Of a stretch of 11,374 nucleotides of DNA, positions 6,495-11,374 are shown in pieces. The translations under genes were made by a program, and so were the position numbers. A model generated the notes under the pieces. The model did not search any database. It saw only the letters and a program-made list of their open reading frames with translations, and was not told the DNA's origin. Position 1 is the first letter of the stretch. Each line of letters opens with the position of its first letter. The DNA comes from JBLNBU01 sp050260215 (GTDB lineage: Bacteria; Pseudomonadota; Alphaproteobacteria; Rhodospirillales; Magnetospirillaceae), in NCBI GenBank assembly GCA_050260215.1, contig JBLNBU010000027.1, positions 1-11,374 of the forward strand, in the 5' to 3' direction.

Positions 6495-7384
6495 GGCACC
6501 ACCAGGTCGATGGTGCGGTCCGAGACCGATATGTCGACCGGCAGCATGCCCACCAGGTCGCCGTCGGCCTGCAGCGGCGCGGGCCCCGCCAGGCGCAGGC
6601 GGTGGGCGGCGATGATGCGCACGTCGGGCTGCAACGCCAGCCGTCCGGCGGCCAACGCGGCGCCGTAGCGTGCCAATGCTCCCAGCCCGCGCCCCTGCAG
6701 CAGCACCACCTGCAGCCGGTCGTCGGACAGGTCGGCCTGGGGCGCGGCCAGGAACGGGCCGCCGTAGCAGCGGGCCTTGCACACCACCACCATGCGGGCG
6801 GCATGGTCGACGCCGTCGATGGTGGCGGTCAGTTCGGGGAACGGCCAGGCCAGGGCCTGGCGGACCGCCTCGATGCCATAGGCAAGCTTGCCGGTGGCCC
6901 GCTTCAGCGCCAGGTCGACGCCCTGGACCACCGCCGAGTCGAGGCCAGCGCTGGCCATCAGCACGAAGTGCCGGCCCTCGGCCAGGCCCAGGCGGATGGA
7001 ACGGGTGCGACCGGCTTCGATCATCGCCACCACCGCGGCCGGTGTCGGCGCCAGCCCGATCTCGGCGGCCAGCACGTTGGCGGTGCCCAGCGGCAGGAAG
7101 GCCATCGGCACCGGCGCGTCGGAAGCGGCCAGGCCGTTGGCGACCTCGTTGACGGTGCCGTCGCCGCCGGCGGCCACCACCAGGTCGAAGCCGTCCCGAC
7201 CCGCCGTCCTCGCCCCGTCCTCGGCGTCGCCGCGACGCTCGGTGCGCAGCAGGGCAGTGCGGCAGCCGTGGCGGGCCAGCCCGTCCAGCACCGCCTGCAT
7301 CCGTCGCCGCCGGCGGGCACCGGCTGTGGGATTGTAGATGACCAGGGCGCGGCCGAACCGCAGGGAAGAGCATATGCCGTTCAT
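6491..7384 (-). CDS. Diacylglycerol/lipid kinase (DagK catalytic family, YegS/BmrU type)
   Basis: A 297-residue soluble lipid kinase. It transfers phosphate from ATP to diacylglycerol or a similar lipid, giving phosphatidic acid. Visible motifs are IYNPTAG (16-22), the nucleotide-binding GGDGTVNEVANG (73-84), LPLGTANVLAAEIG (97-110) and the C-terminal QADGDLVG. Length is normal for the family. The ATG at 7384 is preferred: an in-frame ATG at 7432 has no ribosome binding site and lies within the putative promoter repeats. It is the first gene of the minus-strand run and overlaps the glycosyltransferase start by 4 bases. Next to a PlcP-type enzyme on the other strand, a sensible role is recycling the diacylglycerol that PlcP releases, but the true substrate is inferred. 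Confidence 0.88.
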   Translation of the reverse strand: MNGICSSLRFGRALVIYNPTAGARRRRRMQAVLDGLARHGCRTALLRTERRGDAEDGARTAGRDGFDLVVAAGGDGTVNEVANGLAASDAPVPMAFLPLGTANVLAAEIGLAPTPAAVVAMIEAGRTRSIRLGLAEGRHFVLMASAGLDSAVVQGVDLALKRATGKLAYGIEAVRQALAWPFPELTATIDGVDHAARMVVVCKARCYGGPFLAAPQADLSDDRLQVVLLQGRGLGALARYGAALAAGRLALQPDVRIIAAHRLRLAGPAPLQADGDLVGMLPVDISVSDRTIDLVVP

Positions 7385-7419
7385 GGCCGCCGGTATGCCT
7401 CGGGCCGGAGTGAAAATGG

Positions 7420-7449
7420 ATGAAGAATTCATGAAAGCTATTGTTACAG
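7420..7449 (-). promoter_or_regulatory. Candidate Pho-box-like repeats for the lipid kinase operon
   Basis: Read on the minus strand, CTGTAAC (7449-7443), CTTTCAT (7437-7431) and TCTTCAT (7426-7420) follow one another at 11-12 base steps, with a further TTTTCAC at 7416-7410. The PhoB consensus is two CTGTCAT heptamers spaced 11 bases apart; the best unit here matches 6 of 7 and the others are weaker. The position, 36-65 bases before the kinase ATG, suits activation. A weak -10 (CATTTT, 7419-7414) could serve. Confidence 0.35.
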
Positions 7450-7456
7450 TTCGATG

Positions 7457-7474
7457 AATTCATATTTGAGTCAT
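7457..7474 (+). promoter_or_regulatory. Candidate Pho box for the plcP operon
   Basis: AATTCAT (7457-7463), spacer ATTT, GAGTCAT (7468-7474): two TCAT-ended heptamers exactly 11 bases apart, matching CTGTCAT at 4 of 7 and 5 of 7. It lies 60 bases upstream of the plcP start, next to the perfect palindrome ATGAATTCAT (7454-7463), which places TTCAT half-sites on both strands. I see no good -10 hexamer downstream. The call rests on phasing and on the phoR/plcP context. Confidence 0.35.
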
Positions 7475-7534
7475 TTGACTTGGACTGCGGATTGGAGGAA
7501 GCGATAGGCCAGCGTCCACTTCGGAAGCAGACTG

Positions 7535-8332
7535 ATGAACGCCGAAGTCCGACAAAGGACCTACCGCTCCATTTGGATTTCAGATGTCCACTTGGGGACG
7601 CGCGGCTGCAAGGCCGGCTATCTTCTCGAATTCCTGCGCACCGCCGAGTGCCAATACCTGTACCTGGTCGGCGACATGATCGACGGCTGGCGGCTGAAGC
7701 GCGGCTGGTTCTGGCCCCAGGCCCACAACGACGTGGTCCAAAAGCTGCTGCGCAAGGCGCGCAAGGGCACCCGGGTCATCTACGTGCCGGGCAACCACGA
7801 CGAGTTCGCCCGCGACTACGTCGGCGACAACTTCGGGGCCGTCGAGGTGGTCGACCAGGCCATCCACCAGACCGCCGACGGCCGCCGCCTGCTGGTGGTG
7901 CACGGCGACCAGTTCGACGGGGTGGTGCGCTACGCCCGCTGGCTGGCGGTGCTGGGCGACCACGCCTATACCCTGGCGCTGGGACTGAACCACTGGTTCA
8001 ACGGCATCCGGCGGCGGCTCGGCTATCCCTACTGGTCGCTGTCGGCCTATCTCAAGCACCGGGTCAAGAACGCGGTCGCCTTCATCGGCGACTACGAGAG
8101 GGCGGTGATCGATGCTGCCCGCGCCCAGGGCGTCGACGGAGTGGTGTGCGGCCACATCCACCACCCGGAATTGCGCGAGAACGACGGCTGCGTCTACGCC
8201 AACTGCGGCGACTGGGTGGAAAGCTGCTCGGCCCTGGTCGAGCACGCCGATGGCCGGCTCGAGATCCTCCACTGGGCGGCAAGCTTCGGCCTGTCGCTGG
8301 CCGCCCCGACGGAGGCCGCATGCGCATCCTGA
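7535..8332 (+). CDS. plcP: PlcP-type phosphoesterase (phospholipase C of the calcineurin-like family)
   Basis: A 265-residue metallophosphoesterase. Metal-binding motifs are in order: SDVHLG (D17, H19), VGDMIDGW (D47), PGNHDE (N87, H88, D89), VVHGDQFD (H123) and GHIHH (H207, H209). The surrounding blocks (KLLRKARKGTRVIYVPGNHD, YPYWSLSAYLKHRVKNAV, NCGDWVESC) are those of the PlcP group near LpxH, not of LpxH itself. In Sinorhizobium meliloti PlcP splits phosphatidylcholine to diacylglycerol and phosphocholine during phosphate starvation, allowing phospholipids to be replaced. There is no signal peptide, fitting action at the cytoplasmic face of the inner membrane. CGGAAG lies 7 bases before the ATG. 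Its stop lies 13 bases inside the next gene, a glycosyltransferase that would use the released diacylglycerol; this plcP-glycosyltransferase pair recurs in bacteria with phosphate-regulated lipids. LpxH-like UDP-diacylglucosamine hydrolase is the alternative, less likely from context. Confidence 0.9.
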   Translation: MNAEVRQRTYRSIWISDVHLGTRGCKAGYLLEFLRTAECQYLYLVGDMIDGWRLKRGWFWPQAHNDVVQKLLRKARKGTRVIYVPGNHDEFARDYVGDNFGAVEVVDQAIHQTADGRRLLVVHGDQFDGVVRYARWLAVLGDHAYTLALGLNHWFNGIRRRLGYPYWSLSAYLKHRVKNAVAFIGDYERAVIDAARAQGVDGVVCGHIHHPELRENDGCVYANCGDWVESCSALVEHADGRLEILHWAASFGLSLAAPTEAACAS

Positions 8333-9333
8333 TCGTCTCCGACGCCTGGCACCCGCAGGTCAACGGGGTGGTGCGCACCCTGGCCGCGCTGGCTGCCGAA
8401 CTGGAGAAGGCCGGCCGCGAGGTGGTGATGGTCACTCCCGAGCAGTTCCGCACCGTCCCCTGCCCGACCTATCCCGAAATCCGCCTGTCGCTGATGCCGG
8501 GCCGGCGGGTGGCCGAGATCATCGCCGCCAACCAGCCCTGCGCCATCCACATCGCCACCGAAGGTCCGCTGGGCTGGGCGGCGCGCCGCTTCTGCCTGCG
8601 CCGCAAGCTGCCCTACACCACCGCCTACCACACCCGCTTCCCCGAATACGTCCGCGCCCGCTTCGGCCTGCCGCTGGCGGTGTCCTACGCGGTGGTGCGC
8701 CGCTTCCACGCGGCCGCCAGTGCGGTGATGGTGGCGACCCAGACGGTCGAAGACGAGCTGGCCGGCCGGGGCTTCGGCCGCATCCGCCGCTGGACCCGTG
8801 GCGTCGACACCGAGCTGTTCCGCCCCGCCCGGGGCCCCGTCTACGACCTGCCGCGGCCGATCTTCCTCTATGTCGGCCGCCTGGCGGTGGAGAAGAACGT
8901 CGAGGCATTCCTGGCCCTCAACCTGCCGGGGTCCAAGGTCGCGGTCGGCGACGGCCCCCAGGCGGCCGAACTGAAGCGCCGTTTCCCCGACGTGCTGTTC
9001 CCCGGAGCCAAGACTGGCGAGGCGCTGGCCGCTCACTACGCCGACGCCGACGTCTTCGTCTTCCCCAGCCGCACCGACACCTTCGGCCTGGTGCTGCTGG
9101 AAGCCATGGCCTGCGGCCTGCCGGTGGCGGCCTATCCGGTGGCGGGACCGCTCGACGTGGTGGGCGACGCCCCGGTCGGGCACCTGGACGAGGACCTCGG
9201 CGCCGCGGCACGCGCCGCCCTGGCCATCCCGCGCGATGCCTGCCGCCGCCATGCGGAAAGCTTTTCCTGGGCGGCCAGCGCCCAGCAGTTCCTGGACAAC
9301 CTGGCCCCCTTCGAGTGGAGAGACCGGACGTGA
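8320..9333 (+). CDS. GT4-family glycosyltransferase, probable diacylglycerol glycosyltransferase next to plcP (paralogue 2)
   Basis: A 337-residue GT-B transferase starting MRILIVSDAWHPQVNGVVR. It shares with paralogue 1 the blocks RTVPCPTYPEI, IHIATEGPLGWAAR, TTAYHT, VVRRFHA, GVDTELFRP, FLYVGRLAVEKN and VFPSRTDTFGLVLLEAMACG, and has the same D-x7-E variant. Position directly behind plcP is that of Agt-type enzymes, which glycosylate the diacylglycerol made by PlcP. The product would be a monoglycosyl diacylglycerol (glucose, galactose or glucuronate; the sugar cannot be read from sequence). The ATG at 8320 has GGAGG 4 bases upstream inside the end of plcP, and the 13-base overlap points to translational coupling. 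Its stop overlaps the olsB start by 3-4 bases (GTGA). Confidence 0.88.
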   Translation: MRILIVSDAWHPQVNGVVRTLAALAAELEKAGREVVMVTPEQFRTVPCPTYPEIRLSLMPGRRVAEIIAANQPCAIHIATEGPLGWAARRFCLRRKLPYTTAYHTRFPEYVRARFGLPLAVSYAVVRRFHAAASAVMVATQTVEDELAGRGFGRIRRWTRGVDTELFRPARGPVYDLPRPIFLYVGRLAVEKNVEAFLALNLPGSKVAVGDGPQAAELKRRFPDVLFPGAKTGEALAAHYADADVFVFPSRTDTFGLVLLEAMACGLPVAAYPVAGPLDVVGDAPVGHLDEDLGAAARAALAIPRDACRRHAESFSWAASAQQFLDNLAPFEWRDRT

Positions 9334-10112
9334 CCCATCAGTTGATCGCCTCGGAGATCCTGCCCGTCGCCCTGCCCGAGAACGTCGAGGTTCGCCTGGC
9401 CCGCGACGAGACCGAGATCCTCGATTCCCAGGCGCTGCGCTACCGCGTCTTCTACGAGGAAATGGGCGCCAGGCCGGGCCCGCGCAGCCGCGGCTGGCGC
9501 CTGGACCGCGACGAGTACGATCCCGTCTGCCAGCACCTGCTGGCCCTGGCCGACGGAGTGGTGATCGGCACCTACCGCCTGATCGACCGCTGCGCCGCGG
9601 CCAAGGTCGGCCGCTTCTACTCGGCCGGCGAGTTCGACATCGGCGCCATCGAGGCCTTTCCCGGCGAGATCCTGGAACTGGGGCGGTCCTGCGTCGATGC
9701 CCGCTGGCGCAACCGCGGCACCTTGCAGATGCTGTGGCAGGGCCTGGCCGCCTATATCGTCGAGAACGGCATCGGCCTGCTGTTCGGCTGTGCCAGCCTG
9801 CCCGGCACCGACGTCCAGGCCTTGGCGCCGCAGCTGTCCTATCTGCACGACCACCACCTGGCGCCTGAAGAGTTGCGCGCCACCCCGCTGGTGCCCGCCG
9901 CCGAGGCGGCCGCACCCTACGATGCCCGGGCGGCGCTGCAGTCGCTGCCGCCGTTGCTGAAGGGCTACCTGCGGGCCGGGGCCTCGGTCGGGGCGGGTGC
10001 GGTGGTCGATCCCCTGTTCAACACCACCGACGTGCTGGTGGTGTTGCGCACCGATGCCATCACCGCGCGCTACCAGCGCCGCTACGACGCCGTGGCCGGC
10101 CGGGCCGCATGA
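9330..10112 (+). CDS. olsB: OlsB-type ornithine-acyl-ACP N-acyltransferase (GNAT fold)
   Basis: A 260-residue protein of the OlsB group of acetyltransferase-fold proteins. Diagnostic blocks are LRYRVFYEEMGA (near 36-47), DEYDPVCQHLLAL (near 61-73), VIGTYRLIDR, GRFYSAGEFDIGAIEAF, EILELGRSCVDARWRNRG and LFGCASLPGTD. OlsB attaches a 3-hydroxy fatty acid from acyl carrier protein to the amino group of ornithine, making lyso-ornithine lipid; a second acyltransferase, OlsA, completes the phosphorus-free ornithine lipid. No olsA is in the window. The GTG start at 9330 has GGAGAG about 7 bases upstream and overlaps the glycosyltransferase stop; the olsB stop overlaps the phoR ATG (ATGA). Some members of this fold are annotated as hemolysin-like or generic N-acyltransferases; the lipid operon favours OlsB. 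Confidence 0.85.
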   Translation: MTHQLIASEILPVALPENVEVRLARDETEILDSQALRYRVFYEEMGARPGPRSRGWRLDRDEYDPVCQHLLALADGVVIGTYRLIDRCAAAKVGRFYSAGEFDIGAIEAFPGEILELGRSCVDARWRNRGTLQMLWQGLAAYIVENGIGLLFGCASLPGTDVQALAPQLSYLHDHHLAPEELRATPLVPAAEAAAPYDARAALQSLPPLLKGYLRAGASVGAGAVVDPLFNTTDVLVVLRTDAITARYQRRYDAVAGRAA

Positions 10113-11374
10113 TCCTGGGTCCCGACCGGCAGCTTGCCGGCACCGCCATCCTCGCTCTTCCGGCCTTGCTGGCGCTAACGGGCCTGTTCGCCCCCGAGCG
10201 GATCGGGTTGATCGCCTTCGCCATCACCGCGGCCGCCGCGGTGATCGGGCTGGTTGCCTGGCGCTGGCTGGGCGATGCGCGCGCCTTGGCCGAGTTCATC
10301 GGCCGGCTGGGGGCGGGCACCATGCCGATGATGCCGCCAGTGTCCACCGAGGCCGCCCGGGCGGCGGCCCGGGCCTTGTCGCGGCTCAACGACGCCATGA
10401 ACGCCCAGGCCCGAAACCACGCGGCCCTGGTCGCCTCCTACGAGGCCATGCTCGAAAGCGTGCCCGACCCGCTGCTGATGCTGGACGAGCGCCACCACGT
10501 CGTCGGCACCAACCTCGCCGCGAGACGCCTGCTCGAGCGCGTGCCCGCCGACCTGGACATCCCAGCCCTGCTGCGCACGCCGGCGGTGGCCGAGATGATC
10601 GACCGTGCCCTGGCCGGTGACATCGTCGATGCGGTCGAATCCTCGATGTCGCAGCCGGTGCCGCGCACCCTGCTGGTGCGCAGCCGTCGCCTGCCGGTCG
10701 AAGGGATCAACGGCGCCCGCCTGGCACTCGCCGTCCACGACATCACCGCACTGCGCCAGGGCGAGAAGATGCGCGCCGAGTTCGTCGCCAATGCCAGTCA
10801 CGAGCTGCGCACCCCGCTGGCCAGCCTGCTGGGCTGCATCGAGACCCTTTCGGGCGCTGCCCGCGACGACGCCGAGGCCCGCGACCGCTTCCTGCCGCTG
10901 ATGCACCAGGTGGCCAGCCGCATGGCGACCCTGGTCAACGACCTGCTGGTGCTGTCGCGCATCGAATACGAGGAGCACTCGCGCCCCACCGACGCGGTCG
11001 ACGCCCTGGCGGTTGCCAGCGCAGTCGTCGCCGAGCTTCAGCCCCAGGCACAGGCACGCGGGGTCGACCTGCGCATTGCCGCCGAGAACGACCTGCCTGC
11101 GGTGCTGGGCCAGCGCGACCAGGTTGCACAGCTGGTGCAGAACCTGGTCGACAACGCCATCAAGTACGGCGGCCAGGCGGTCGAGGTGTCGCTGGGCCGG
11201 ACCAACGGCCATGTGGCGGTCCGCGTCTCGGACCACGGAGAGGGCATCGCCGCAGAACACATTCCCCGCCTGACCGAGCGCTTCTTCCGCTGCGATGCCG
11301 GCCGCTCGCGCGAGATGGGCGGCACCGGGCTCGGCCTGGCCATCGTCAAGCACATCGTCAACCGCCACCGCGGC
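10109..11374 (+). CDS. phoR: PhoR-type phosphate-regulon sensor histidine kinase (3' end outside window)
   Basis: The first 422 residues are present. Two transmembrane segments (about 9-27 and 32-54) are joined by a loop of about 4 residues, so there is no periplasmic sensor, as in PhoR. A PAS-like region follows (about 111-215, starting YEAMLESVPDPLLMLD), then HisKA with FVANASHELRTPLASLLG (phospho-acceptor H231), and the HATPase with N box NLVDNAIKYGG (345 on), DHGEGI, ERFFR and GGTGLGLAIVKHIVNRHRG. The last block is characteristic of PhoR. Under phosphate limitation PhoR phosphorylates PhoB, which binds Pho boxes; PhoU and the Pst transporter restrain it. The ATG at 10109 overlaps the olsB stop by 4 bases, so the kinase is translated with lipid-remodelling genes. 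Only the last few residues should be missing. Genes such as pstSCAB, phoU or phoB would be expected just downstream. Confidence 0.9.
   Translation, partial: MILGPDRQLAGTAILALPALLALTGLFAPERIGLIAFAITAAAAVIGLVAWRWLGDARALAEFIGRLGAGTMPMMPPVSTEAARAAARALSRLNDAMNAQARNHAALVASYEAMLESVPDPLLMLDERHHVVGTNLAARRLLERVPADLDIPALLRTPAVAEMIDRALAGDIVDAVESSMSQPVPRTLLVRSRRLPVEGINGARLALAVHDITALRQGEKMRAEFVANASHELRTPLASLLGCIETLSGAARDDAEARDRFLPLMHQVASRMATLVNDLLVLSRIEYEEHSRPTDAVDALAVASAVVAELQPQAQARGVDLRIAAENDLPAVLGQRDQVAQLVQNLVDNAIKYGGQAVEVSLGRTNGHVAVRVSDHGEGIAAEHIPRLTERFFRCDAGRSREMGGTGLGLAIVKHIVNRHRG

Noticed and set aside
7385..7432. Longer lipid kinase starting at ATG 7432
   Set aside because: No ribosome binding site precedes it, the extra 16 residues are not kinase-like, and it would lie inside the putative promoter repeats.
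7433..7463. Upstream extension of the minus-strand glycosyltransferase frame across the whole kinase gene
   Set aside because: Upstream of 6494 the frame has no recognisable domain and lies inside the kinase gene; glycosyltransferase homology starts at KIAIVTDAW.
10175..11368. 397-codon minus-strand ORF opposite phoR
   Set aside because: The plus strand encodes all histidine-kinase motifs; the antisense translation is low-complexity.

Overview
The window is GC-rich DNA from an alphaproteobacterium, most likely a Rhodospirillales/Magnetospirillum-like organism. I infer this from the codon use, the chemoreceptor style (HBM sensor, PilZ tail) and the PlcP/OlsB protein family types; no rRNA or other marker is present to fix the species.

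Layout. (1) Positions 1-786 hold the 3' end of a large serine recombinase, a possible small ORF, and a short spacer with a hairpin. This looks like the edge of a mobile or formerly mobile element. (2) On the minus strand, 7384 down to 787 reads as one run of genes: lipid (diacylglycerol) kinase, GT4 glycosyltransferase, stand-alone STAS protein, chemoreceptor with HBM sensor, and, after a 125-base gap, a second HBM chemoreceptor carrying a C-terminal PilZ (c-di-GMP-binding) domain. (3) Positions 7385-7534 are a divergent, locally A+T-rich control region with 11-base-phased TCAT repeats on both strands that resemble PhoB half-sites. (4) On the plus strand, 7535 to the window end, lie plcP-type phosphoesterase, a second GT4 glycosyltransferase, an OlsB-type ornithine N-acyltransferase and a PhoR-type histidine kinase cut by the window end. 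Each of these genes overlaps the next by 4-13 bases.

How they fit together. The right half is a phosphate-starvation membrane-remodelling locus. PlcP removes phospho-headgroups to leave diacylglycerol; a glycosyltransferase adds sugar to diacylglycerol to make phosphorus-free glycolipid; OlsB starts ornithine-lipid synthesis; PhoR senses phosphate status. The divergent operon carries a lipid kinase that can return diacylglycerol to phosphatidic acid, and a close paralogue of the same glycosyltransferase. These individual activities are known in alphaproteobacteria. The less ordinary part is that the kinase-glycosyltransferase operon continues into a STAS protein without its phospho-acceptor serine and two HBM chemoreceptors, one with a c-di-GMP-binding tail. 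That suggests, but does not prove, a physical and regulatory link between phosphate-driven lipid exchange and motility behaviour.

No tRNA, rRNA, CRISPR array or insertion-sequence transposase was seen.
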